From Pseudomonadota bacterium (lineage in GTDB: Bacteria; Pseudomonadota; Gammaproteobacteria; Burkholderiales; Burkholderiaceae_E), in assembly GCA_023388075.1 (NCBI GenBank), contig JAEWGX010000106.1, positions 1 through 62,182 on the forward strand: 62,182 bases of DNA, given 5' to 3'. The notes below the pieces were generated by a model. The model was not told the DNA's origin. It saw nothing but the letters and a program-made list of their open reading frames with translations, and ran no database searches. This document shows positions 28,322-35,791 of this stretch, piece after piece. The position numbers and the translations under genes were made by a program. Every line of letters begins with the position of its first letter. The first letter of the stretch is position 1.

Positions 28322-29272
28322 ATGATCCGAAGCCAGAAAACCAGTCTCCTCGCGCCGCTGCTACGCGGATCCGCGCTCGTCCTGTTCGCGACGTTCCTCG
28401 GCTGCGGCACGCTCGTCGCCAAGGATGGCGCCTACGAGCCGATGCGGGGCCAGGCAGGCAAGGACGTGGTCTGGATTCCGACCCCGCCGGAGCTGGTCAC
28501 GCGCATGCTGGAGATGGCGCAGGTCACGAAGGACGATTTCGTCGTGGACCTGGGTTCCGGTGACGGCCGTATCGTCATCGCCGCGGCGCGCGAGTTCGGA
28601 GCGCGCGGGCTGGGACTGGAGTACGACGAGAAGATGGTCGGCTTTGCCAGCCGCAACGCGGCGACCGCCGGGGTCTCCGGCCGGGTGGAGTTTCGCCAGG
28701 CCGACATCTTCAAGACCGATTTCAGCCAGGCCGACGTGGTCACCATGTACCTGCTGCCGGACCTGAACCTGCGCCTTCGTTCCACCCTGATGGCGATGAC
28801 GCCCGGCACCCGGATCGTTTCGCACCAGTTCTCGATGGCCAACTGGAAGCCGGACGAGACGTCCTGGGTGCAGGGACGGCCGGCCTACCTCTGGATCGTG
28901 CCGGCCAACGCGGGCGGCGCCTGGGAGGCAACCTACTCGCGCAAGGCGGGAGCTGCGGCGTCGATTGCCTTCACCTTGGAGCAGCAGTTCCAGGAGCTCA
29001 AGGGGACGGCGCAGCTCGGCGACATCCGCACGTCGCTGCGCACCCCGTCCCTGCGTGGGCGGGAGCTGCAGTTCGGCTTCACCGACGCGGATGGCGTGTT
29101 GCGGCAGGTGACCGCGACGATCGATGGCGGCCGGATGCAGGGGCGGATCGCCGGACCGGACGGCAGCAGCGCGTTCACCGCCGAGCGCAAGGGCGAGGCG
29201 CCACCGGTCGGTGGCTCCGCGCCGGTGACCGGCGACGAGCTCTCCAACGCGATGCGCCAGTTGGGCGAGTGA
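28322..29272 (+). CDS. Exported class I SAM-dependent methyltransferase
   Basis: A 316-residue protein. The N-terminal hydrophobic segment (LRGSALVLFATFLGCGTL) suggests export, perhaps as a lipoprotein, although the lipobox is not canonical. The SAM-binding motif DFVVDLGSGDGRIVIAAARE is followed by LGLEYD, VEFRQADIF and VVTMYLLPDLN. A C-terminal beta-rich region (about 210-290) is of unknown role. The ATG at 28322 is chosen for GGAG nine bases upstream; another ATG lies at 28307. It is the second exported methyltransferase-like protein in the window, with a much better SAM motif than the one at 2139. Confidence 0.8.
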   Translation: MIRSQKTSLLAPLLRGSALVLFATFLGCGTLVAKDGAYEPMRGQAGKDVVWIPTPPELVTRMLEMAQVTKDDFVVDLGSGDGRIVIAAAREFGARGLGLEYDEKMVGFASRNAATAGVSGRVEFRQADIFKTDFSQADVVTMYLLPDLNLRLRSTLMAMTPGTRIVSHQFSMANWKPDETSWVQGRPAYLWIVPANAGGAWEATYSRKAGAAASIAFTLEQQFQELKGTAQLGDIRTSLRTPSLRGRELQFGFTDADGVLRQVTATIDGGRMQGRIAGPDGSSAFTAERKGEAPPVGGSAPVTGDELSNAMRQLGE

Positions 29273-29297
29273 CGAGCCGACGCCGCGTGCCGGCCGG

Positions 29298-30449
29298 TCA
29301 GGCCGGCCGCGGCAACTGCACGCTTCGTCGGCCGAACGTCGCGAGCACGATCGCGCCGATGCCGGCGAGCAGCGCCAGCAGCCACACCACCCAGCCGACG
29401 TAAGGCACTTGCGCCGCCAACGCGAGCGCAACCAGTGCCAACGCCGTCGCGAGGATGCGCTTGCGGGTACTTGCCGTCCCGCCGCGCTCCACGATCGCGT
29501 CTCCCAGAGCGGCTGCCGCCGCCAGGTAGCCGAGCGCGACCAGCGAGAGCAGCGCGGCGAAGACCAGCGCGCCGATCGGGATGCCGATGACGGTGAGGGC
29601 GAGGAGGAGCGCCGCGATCGGCATCCCCACCAGCAACGCAAGGCCCAGCAGGACGGCCGCGATCGGCCTCGCGCGCAGTGCCTGGGTGGCGCGTCGCGCG
29701 CCCGTCGGCGTCACCGCGAGCACGATCGCCGCGGCAACGATCGCGCCGATGATCCAGGCGATCGAGTAACCGCCGCCTCCGGACGGTTCAGCTGCCTGCG
29801 GTTCCGCGATGCCGCCCTGCACGCGAGCGCCGTCGGCCACCCGCGGCGTCGAAGTGCCGCGGTAGTCGAGCCGGCCTTCCACGACCGCATCGGGCCCGAG
29901 CACGAGCTCGCCGCCGATCACTCGCAGGTCGCCGGCGACGCGCCCGTTGATCTGCACCTGCGCGGCGGTGACCAGCGCGTAGCCACGAACCTGGCCGTCC
30001 AGCCTCACGTTGGCGCCGGCGGCGGTGAGCGCGCCGGCGATGTCCGCCTCGCGATCGATGATCACGCGTCCCCCGGCGAGGCGCGTATTGGCGCCGACAG
30101 GGGCATCGACCCGGACCTCGCCGCCCGCGGCATAGAGACTGCCGGCGACCCGCGACCGGATGTCGACGCTGCCGCCGGCGACCAATGCGTCGCCTTCGAC
30201 CGGCTTGCCCAGCGCGACACGCCCGCCGGCGAGCACCGCATCGCCCGCCACCGGCGTGTCGATGGTGATCTCGCCACCACTCTGGTAGAGGTCGCCCCCG
30301 ACCTGCGTCGCCTTCGCAGCCGCCGGTATCGGGCCGGCCGCCAGCGACAGCGCCAGCATCGACACCATCGCGAGCGACCGGCAGGCACTCACGACCGCCG
30401 CGCGCCAAGGCGCGACGTTAGGCAGGTGGCTCGAGTGGGCGTGGCGCAA
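29298..30449 (-). CDS. Polymer-forming (bactofilin-like) repeat membrane protein
   Basis: A protein of about 383 residues. A signal-like hydrophobic stretch (SLAMVSMLALSLAAG) is followed by about ten short beta-helix turns of the type G-x-V-x-x-D-A-x-x-A-G-G-x-V (for example AGDAVLAGGRVALGKPVEGD and RVAGSLYAAGGEVRVDAPVG). About four transmembrane helices follow (230-375). The repeats resemble polymer-forming cytoskeletal domains, here probably outside the membrane. The TTG at 30449 is the longest start; GTG or ATG codons nearer the hydrophobic segment are alternatives. The function is unknown. Confidence 0.7.
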   Translation of the reverse strand: MRHAHSSHLPNVAPWRAAVVSACRSLAMVSMLALSLAAGPIPAAAKATQVGGDLYQSGGEITIDTPVAGDAVLAGGRVALGKPVEGDALVAGGSVDIRSRVAGSLYAAGGEVRVDAPVGANTRLAGGRVIIDREADIAGALTAAGANVRLDGQVRGYALVTAAQVQINGRVAGDLRVIGGELVLGPDAVVEGRLDYRGTSTPRVADGARVQGGIAEPQAAEPSGGGGYSIAWIIGAIVAAAIVLAVTPTGARRATQALRARPIAAVLLGLALLVGMPIAALLLALTVIGIPIGALVFAALLSLVALGYLAAAAALGDAIVERGGTASTRKRILATALALVALALAAQVPYVGWVVWLLALLAGIGAIVLATFGRRSVQLPRPA

Positions 30450-30627
30450 GGTCCATATTTTAGGCGCAGCGGCGGGCGGTGAGTAGCGCCGCCGTGCTGG
30501 CCGCCGTCGCTACGAAGCGTTGGATTTGGGCCATGTGCGGCGTCGTCCTCGACAGAGACCTCTAGAATGCGCCCCGATCGCGTGAATGCCGCTCCCGTCC
30601 CCGGGGTGGCGCCAAGGGAGGACCCAG

Positions 30628-31032
30628 ATGTTGCGTTCGGATGATGGCGGAAAACTCGTGCTGCGGCTGGCCATCGGAATCCTGATGCTGTTGCACGGCA
30701 TCGCCAAGCTGGTAGGCGGAATCGGGTTCATCACCGGCCTGGTGACTTCACTGGGCCTGCCCGCGTCGTTCGCCTACCTTGTCTTCGTCGGCGAGGTGCT
30801 GGCGCCGATCGGGCTCATCCTCGGCGTGTTCACCCGCATCAGCGCGCTGCTCGTGGTCATCAACATGGTGGTCGCGATCACCCTGGCTCACGTGCCGGAG
30901 TTGTTCAGCCTTTCCAAGAGCGGGGGGTGGGCACTCGAGTTGCAGGGTCTTTTCCTCTTCGGTTCGCTCGCGATCATGCTGTTGGGCGCCGGCCGCTTCA
31001 GCCTGCAGCGGCCCACCAGCCGGTGGAACTGA
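30628..31032 (+). CDS. DoxX-family membrane protein
   Basis: A 134-residue protein with four transmembrane helices and the DoxX signature (LRLAIGILMLLHGIAKL, LVFVGEVLAPIGLILGVFTRISALLVVINM). AAGGGAG lies at 30614-30620 just before the ATG. DoxX proteins are small inner-membrane proteins, some tied to thiol or quinone redox reactions; nothing here narrows the role. Confidence 0.88.
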   Translation: MLRSDDGGKLVLRLAIGILMLLHGIAKLVGGIGFITGLVTSLGLPASFAYLVFVGEVLAPIGLILGVFTRISALLVVINMVVAITLAHVPELFSLSKSGGWALELQGLFLFGSLAIMLLGAGRFSLQRPTSRWN

Positions 31033-31115
31033 ACCGCGGCGACTGCCGCCGCCAATGCACCGGGGCACGGGTCGTGCTGTCTCTGCGGGAGACACCACGA
31101 CACAGGGAACGGTTC

Positions 31116-31406
31116 ATGGAATCGCAAGACGAAGTCATCGACGAGGTCGTGCAGGCGCTTCTGTACGCCGCTGCGACTTCGGTGGTCACACTGGAGCGCT
31201 CCGACGGGGTCCTCTGGTTCCAGGATCTCGGCGAGGAATCGGGGCTCTTCTCCGTCACGGAGACGAAGGAGACCGTCCGTCTTGGACGCCGGCTGCAACG
31301 TTCGCTTGGGAAGGTCGGCGATCCGTATGAGGATGCCGGCGAGACGGTGCGCACCGTGCGTGACCTGGTGGGTCGGATCTACCGGACGACGGTGACGCTG
31401 CACTAG
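31116..31406 (+). CDS. Small conserved-looking hypothetical protein
   Basis: A 96-residue acidic protein starting MESQDEVIDEVVQALLYAAAT, with AGGGAAC upstream of the ATG at 31116. It has no signal peptide or membrane segment, and I do not recognise a family. Codon use matches the neighbours, which supports a real gene. It lies between DoxX and an acetyltransferase on the same strand. Confidence 0.55.
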   Translation: MESQDEVIDEVVQALLYAAATSVVTLERSDGVLWFQDLGEESGLFSVTETKETVRLGRRLQRSLGKVGDPYEDAGETVRTVRDLVGRIYRTTVTLH

Positions 31407-31512
31407 CGCGGCGTGGAGACGGCGTCCCGTCCCGTAACCTCGACGCCGTGCTGGTAACGCCATCTTGCCGGGTGCTCGTTCCGGGCGGGGCCGACTACAG
31501 GAGCTGCGCACC

Positions 31513-32079
31513 ATGAGCACCGAACGGGACAAGATGCTCGCCGGCGAGATGTACGATCCGATGGACCCGCAGCTCGTCGACGCCCGCCTCCGCGCACGGG
31601 ACCTCTGCCAGACACTGAACGCGACGCCGGAGCGCGAGGGCGAAGGGCGTCGCCGCATCCTGGTTGAGCTCTTCGGCGCGGGCGGCGACACCGTCTGGAT
31701 GCAGCCGCCGTTCTACTGCGACTACGGCAGCAACATCGAGCTCGGAGAGCGGGTCTTCTTCAACTTCAACTGTGTGGTGCTCGACGTCTGCAGGGTGACC
31801 GTCGGCAGCTTCACGCTGTTCGGCCCGAACGTCCAGGTCTACACGGCGACGCATCCCTTCGACGCGGCGCAGCGGCGCAAGGTGGAGTACGGCAGGCCTG
31901 TGGAGATCGGCAGCGATGTCTGGATCGGCGGCGGCGCCATTATCCTGCCCGGCGTCAGGATCGGATCGCGCGCGGTGATCGGGGCGGGGAGCGTGGTGAC
32001 GCGGGATGTTCCCGGTGACGTGTTCGCTGCGGGCAATCCCTGTCGCGTCATCCGTCCGATCGAGCGCGATGCGGGCTAG
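31513..32079 (+). CDS. Maltose/galactoside O-acetyltransferase family protein
   Basis: A 188-residue left-handed beta-helix acyltransferase. The Maa-type N-terminus (MSTERDKMLAGEMYDPMDPQLV) is followed by FYCDYGSNIELGERVFFNFNCVVLD, the catalytic His in TATHPFD, and hexapeptide turns WIGGGAIILPGVRIGSRAVIGAGSVVTRDVP. AGGAG precedes the ATG at 31513. It would transfer acetyl from acetyl-CoA to a sugar hydroxyl. The stop overlaps the convergent DUF411 gene by four bases. Confidence 0.92.
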   Translation: MSTERDKMLAGEMYDPMDPQLVDARLRARDLCQTLNATPEREGEGRRRILVELFGAGGDTVWMQPPFYCDYGSNIELGERVFFNFNCVVLDVCRVTVGSFTLFGPNVQVYTATHPFDAAQRRKVEYGRPVEIGSDVWIGGGAIILPGVRIGSRAVIGAGSVVTRDVPGDVFAAGNPCRVIRPIERDAG

Positions 32080-32528
32080 CGCTCGGGATGACGGGCGAAA
32101 ACGCTGGGCTTCCCTTTCCTGTCCACGAGCAAGACCTCATAGGGGTCGACACGACTCCCGACCTCCATGCCCGGCGAGCCGACCGGCATTCCGGGAACGG
32201 CAAGTCCGATCGCGACCGGTCTGTCCGCCAGCAGCCGCCTGACGTCGGCAGCGGGCACGTGCCCTTCCAGGACGTAGCCGGCGACGGTCGCGGTATGGCA
32301 GCTTCCATACTGCTCGGGCAGCCCCAGGCGGCGGCGGACCGCGCCGGTGTCAGCCACTTCCTTCACCGAGACCTCGAAGCCCGCTGCCGCGAGGTGCTCG
32401 ACCCAGGCCCCGCAGCAACCGCAGGACGGGTTCTTGAAGACCAGGATGGCGGGCGTTGCCGCGCCTGCCGGAAGGGCCCTTCCAAGCGGAAGGGCGGCCA
32501 TCGCAAGGATCAGGTTGCGTCGCTTCAT
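32076..32528 (-). CDS. DUF411 periplasmic metal-binding-like protein
   Basis: A 150-residue protein with a signal peptide (MKRRNLILAMAALPLGRALPAGAA). The DUF411 hallmark FKNPSCGCCGAWVEHLAAAGF follows, then GSCHTATVAGYVLEGHVPA and GLAVPGMPVGSPGMEVG. The fold is thioredoxin-like. Members often occur with copper-resistance genes, but none are adjacent here, so a copper role is only suggested. A 122-base gap separates it from the lipoprotein gene upstream. Confidence 0.88.
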   Translation of the reverse strand: MKRRNLILAMAALPLGRALPAGAATPAILVFKNPSCGCCGAWVEHLAAAGFEVSVKEVADTGAVRRRLGLPEQYGSCHTATVAGYVLEGHVPAADVRRLLADRPVAIGLAVPGMPVGSPGMEVGSRVDPYEVLLVDRKGKPSVFARHPER

Positions 32529-32650
32529 CTGCGTCGTACGGACTCGAACGGATGGGGTTCGAGCCATTCTGCGCCTTGCCACGGGGGGAAGGTCAAGCTC
32601 GTTCGCCGACGCCCGGGCCCCCGGCACCCGATGATCGGAGTCCAGGTGCG

Positions 32651-33073
32651 CTATCGCGTGAAGCTGCGCTCCACGACCCGGCTCGTCGGCTCGTCCCTAT
32701 CCGCGATGTAGTACCGACCGCCGAGCTCATAGGTGAAGACGCAGGGCGAGCCGGCGCCTACAGGGTCGTAGCGCAAGTTCGTGCAGGATTGGCCATCCTC
32801 GCTGACGGTCCATATGCCAGAGAATTCCTGCCCCTTGGCCGTGGTCCCTTCGAAGGTCCCGTTCGGCGCCATCGTCGAGGTGACCCGTACGCCCGACCGC
32901 CAGGCCTTGCCCGACATCTTGGAACCCGCGAGAAGGGTGCGAACCTCGGCCCCAGAGAGCTTCCTCGCCCCCTTGGCCGTGAGATCTCCCAGGGTCATCT
33001 GCGGCTCCTTGCCGGCAGACGCGCAGGCGGCGAGGGCAAGGCAGAGAAGAGCGGAGGCAACGAGGCGAATCAT
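32651..33073 (-). CDS. Small lipoprotein of unknown function
   Basis: A 140-residue protein with a lipoprotein signal (MIRLVASALLCLALAACASA; lipobox LAAC). AAGGAG lies just upstream of the ATG at 33073. The mature part contains GSKMSGKAWRSGVRVTSTMA, GQEFSGIWTVSEDGQSCTNLRY and a C-terminal beta-rich segment with two Cys. This arrangement (change, salt, substrate-like beta strands) recalls DUF995-type proteins but I am not certain. It should be anchored in the envelope. Confidence 0.65.
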   Translation of the reverse strand: MIRLVASALLCLALAACASAGKEPQMTLGDLTAKGARKLSGAEVRTLLAGSKMSGKAWRSGVRVTSTMAPNGTFEGTTAKGQEFSGIWTVSEDGQSCTNLRYDPVGAGSPCVFTYELGGRYYIADRDEPTSRVVERSFTR

Positions 33074-33184
33074 GGATGTCTCCTTGTGCCGAGGAACGCG
33101 GAAGGAAATCCGGGTGGCAACCATCTGCTCGTAGCGCCTGACACACGCCACGGTAGACCTGGAGGTGGTGGCGCGGGAAGTAGG

Positions 33185-33574
33185 TTAACGCCGAGTTGGG
33201 GCGGGTGCCAGTCCTGGCGTTCGCGGCAGCAGGCCCTGCTGGAACACCCACGCGGGATGCCATGCCCCTCGACTAACGCGTCGCGCTACCAGGTGGCGGT
33301 AGTCGGCGGGTAGAAGCGGCCTGGGTCGACGGTGGCGAGTATGGTTGCAGTGCGCGCAAGCGGCGACGATGTTGCTGACCGTGTCAGGCCCACCCTCCGA
33401 CTTCGGAACCAGATGCTCAGCCGTACACCTGAGCCGGTCGGCCGCAGCAGCTGAGGGGCTGCCGCCGGGCAGCTCATCGGGCGAAAGAAGCCACATCGTC
33501 ACGCCGCAGTAGTAGCAGCGGCGGCATTGGCGGTGGAAGGCTTGACGGCGCAGGGCGCATAGTCTTGATGGCAT
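33185..33574 (-). CDS. Solitary HNH endonuclease-like protein
   Basis: A 129-residue protein with a zinc-binding HNH fold: CYYCG, then TAEHLVPKSEGGPDTVSNIVAACAHCNHTR holding the catalytic His, the Asn and the second CxxC. An Arg-rich basic C-terminal part follows. No restriction, phage or RuvC domain accompanies it. It lies downstream, on the same strand, of a hairpin-rich noncoding stretch that runs to the glmS end. It may be a homing-type or degenerate mobile nuclease. Confidence 0.75.
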   Translation of the reverse strand: MPSRLCALRRQAFHRQCRRCYYCGVTMWLLSPDELPGGSPSAAAADRLRCTAEHLVPKSEGGPDTVSNIVAACAHCNHTRHRRPRPLLPADYRHLVARRVSRGAWHPAWVFQQGLLPRTPGLAPAPTRR

Positions 33575-33674
33575 GAGGACTCCTGTATGGGAGAGTCCCC
33601 CGCGCCAACGTCACGCTGAAAGCGGGCACCGGTGCATCACGCTACCGGCGGTGCTGGCCGTCACGACCAAGCGG

Positions 33675-33965
33675 GTCCACCTATCCCAGGTGGACTCCCC
33701 GATAGTCTGACGCCTCGTCGCGAGCTGGGCAAGCGCCGGCCGTCGGGCGTGCGACCGTCTATTCGACGGTGGCACTCTCTTCGCAGGAGAGGCTTGTGGC
33801 TACGGCCCGGCCGCTTCGCGGCCTTGACTTCGCTTCGCGAAGTCAGCCTGCGCCGCAAACCAAGAAACCTGTTGCGCTTCGCGCAATCGCGTCGCTTACG
33901 CGCCGCGAGCAAGAAGTGTCACCGTCTATTCGACGGTGACACTTTTTGCCAGGTTTCTTGGTTTG
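33675..33965. repeat. Hairpin-dense region with copies of the glmS tail
   Basis: Perfect inverted repeats are: GTCCACCT/AGGTGGAC (33675-33695), GGCCGC/GCGGCC with a TTC loop (33809-33823), TGACTTCGC/GCGAAGTCA with a TTC loop (33825-33845), TTGCGC/GCGCAA with a TTC loop (33872-33886), and the 13-base stem at 33914-33944. The 18-mer ACCGTCTATTCGACGGTG occurs at 33754-33771 and at 33921-33938, the second copy within the glmS 3' end. A 16-base piece of the glmS coding end (33950-33965) recurs inverted at 33856-33871. No protein is supported in 33575-33925. Confidence 0.85.
33914..33947. terminator. Terminator hairpin straddling the glmS stop codon
   Basis: A perfect 13-base stem (33914-33926 / 33932-33944) with a 5-base loop. 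On the plus strand it is followed by a run of T (33943-33947). On the minus strand it covers the last codons of glmS, and the TAG stop (33928-33926) begins in the loop. No plus-strand gene ends here, so the T-run orientation is odd. It may act in both directions, weakly for glmS. Confidence 0.6.
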
Positions 33966-35779
33966 TCCACATCCGTCCCCTTGGCTAGGGCGGCGTGGTA
34001 GGCGAGGAGCTGCAATGGCACCACGTGCAGGATCGGCGAGAGCGGCCCGGCGTGGTCGGCGAGGTTGATTACGTGCACGCCGTCGGCGGCTTCGATGCGG
34101 GTGTCGCGGTCGGCGAAGACGAAGAGCTCGCCGCCGCGGGCGCGCACTTCCTGCAGGTTGGATTTCAGCTTCTCGATGAGGGCGTCCTTGGGCGCCACGA
34201 CGACCACCGGCATGTTCGCGTCGACGAGGGCGAGGGGGCCGTGCTTCAGCTCGCCCGCGGCATAGGCCTCGGCGTGGATGTAGGTGATCTCCTTGAGCTT
34301 GAGGGCGCCTTCCATCGCGATGGGGAAGTGCACGCCGCGGCCGAGGAAGAGCGCGTGGTTCTTGGTGGCGAAGCGCAGGGCCCAGTCCTGAACCTGCGGC
34401 TCGATCTCCAGCACGTTGTTCATCGCGGCCGGCAGGTGCCGAAGCTGCGCCAGCAGCTCGACCTCGCGCGCGGCCGAGAGCCGGTTGCGCATCTTCGCGA
34501 TGACCAGCGTCAGCAGGAAGAGGGCGGCAAGCTGGGTGGTGAAGGCCTTGGTGGAGGCGACGCCGATCTCGGGACCCGCCCGAGTCAGGAAACGAAGGCG
34601 GCTCTGCCGGATCAGCGCGGATTCCGGCACGTTGCAGATGGTGAGGGTGTCCGTGAGGCCCTGCGCCTTGGCGTGCTGCAGGGCCGCGATGGTGTCGGCG
34701 GTCTCTCCGGACTGCGAGATGGTGATGACCAGGGTGTCGGCCAGAGAGACCGGATCCCGGTAGCGGTATTCGCTCGCGATCTCCACGTTGACGGGAATGC
34801 CGGCGATCGACTCCAGCCAGTAGCGAGCGACCATGCCGGCGTGGTAGCTGGTGCCGCAGGCGATGATGAGCACCTGCTTCATACGACCGAGCACCTCGGG
34901 CGCGTCGGCGCCGAAGAGGCCGGGCGTGAGCGAGCGCGCATGCTGGACCATCTCGAGCGTGTTGGCGATTGCGCCAGGCTGCTCGAAGATCTCCTTCTGC
35001 ATGTAGTGGTCGTACATGCCAAGCTCGACGTCGTCGGCCGAAAGCTGGCTCTCAACGATCTCGCGCGCGACGTCGTTGCCTTCGGCATCCCGGATGCGAT
35101 AGCCGCCGGCTCGAATCTCCACCACGTCGCCTTCCTCCAGGTAGGCGACGAACTTGGTGACCTGAAGCAGCGCGGAGGTGTCCGACGCGAGGAAGTTCTC
35201 GCCTTCACCGGTGCCGTTGGCGCCGACGCCGAGCAGCAGCGGCGAGCCGCGCCGCGAGCCGACCACCACCTCGGGCTCGCGGCTGCTGATCACCGCGAGC
35301 GCGTAGGCCCCCTCGAGCTGAGCGACCGCCCTCGCGACCGCCTCGAAGAGGTCGTGGCCGGCGCGCACCAGCGAGTGCACGAGGTGCGCCACCACCTCGG
35401 TGTCGGTCTGGCTCTGGAACTCGTAGCCGAGGTTGCGCAGTCGCTCGCGCAGCGCCTCGTGGTTCTCGATGATGCCGTTGTGCACCACCGAGATGTCCAG
35501 GTCACCCTGGCTGGAGATGTGGGGATGCGCGTTGCCTTCGGTCACCCCGCCGTGGGTGGCCCAGCGGGTATGGGCGATGCCGACGGGCGCGTCGGCGCCT
35601 TTCTCCCGGGCGCGGGCATCGAGCTCCGCCACCCGCCCGACCGCCCGCACGCGGGTCATCGAGCCGTTCAGGATGGCGATACCGGCCGAGTCGTAGCCGC
35701 GATACTCGAGCTTCCTCAGGCCGTCGATCAGGATCGGCACGACGTTGCGACGGGCGACAGCCCCCACGATTCCACACAT
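33926..35779 (-). CDS. glmS: Glutamine-fructose-6-phosphate aminotransferase
   Basis: A 617-residue enzyme that makes glucosamine-6-phosphate for peptidoglycan and LPS. The N-terminal glutaminase starts MCGIVGAVA with the catalytic Cys exposed after Met removal. Two SIS domains follow (CGTSYHAGMVARYWLE; FLGRGVHFPIAMEGALKLKEITYIHAEAY), and the C-terminus is DKPRNLAKSVTVE. It lies 12 bases after glmU, too close for a glmS ribozyme. The conserved C-terminal codons are those recognised at attTn7 in other bacteria. Confidence 0.97.
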   Translation of the reverse strand: MCGIVGAVARRNVVPILIDGLRKLEYRGYDSAGIAILNGSMTRVRAVGRVAELDARAREKGADAPVGIAHTRWATHGGVTEGNAHPHISSQGDLDISVVHNGIIENHEALRERLRNLGYEFQSQTDTEVVAHLVHSLVRAGHDLFEAVARAVAQLEGAYALAVISSREPEVVVGSRRGSPLLLGVGANGTGEGENFLASDTSALLQVTKFVAYLEEGDVVEIRAGGYRIRDAEGNDVAREIVESQLSADDVELGMYDHYMQKEIFEQPGAIANTLEMVQHARSLTPGLFGADAPEVLGRMKQVLIIACGTSYHAGMVARYWLESIAGIPVNVEIASEYRYRDPVSLADTLVITISQSGETADTIAALQHAKAQGLTDTLTICNVPESALIRQSRLRFLTRAGPEIGVASTKAFTTQLAALFLLTLVIAKMRNRLSAAREVELLAQLRHLPAAMNNVLEIEPQVQDWALRFATKNHALFLGRGVHFPIAMEGALKLKEITYIHAEAYAAGELKHGPLALVDANMPVVVVAPKDALIEKLKSNLQEVRARGGELFVFADRDTRIEAADGVHVINLADHAGPLSPILHVVPLQLLAYHAALAKGTDVDKPRNLAKSVTVE

Positions 35780-35791
35780 GTTCTCTGCCTG

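Noticed and set aside
33575..33925. CRISPR-like array among the repeats near glmS
   Set aside because: Repeats are few, unevenly spaced and partly inverted, without regular spacers or cas genes.
33632..33988. A 118-codon plus-strand frame in the hairpin region beside glmS
   Set aside because: It runs through inverted repeats and the antisense of the glmS end, with no start signal and no homology I can see.
35780..35791. A glmS ribozyme upstream of glmS
   Set aside because: Only 12 bases separate glmU from glmS, far too short for the ribozyme.
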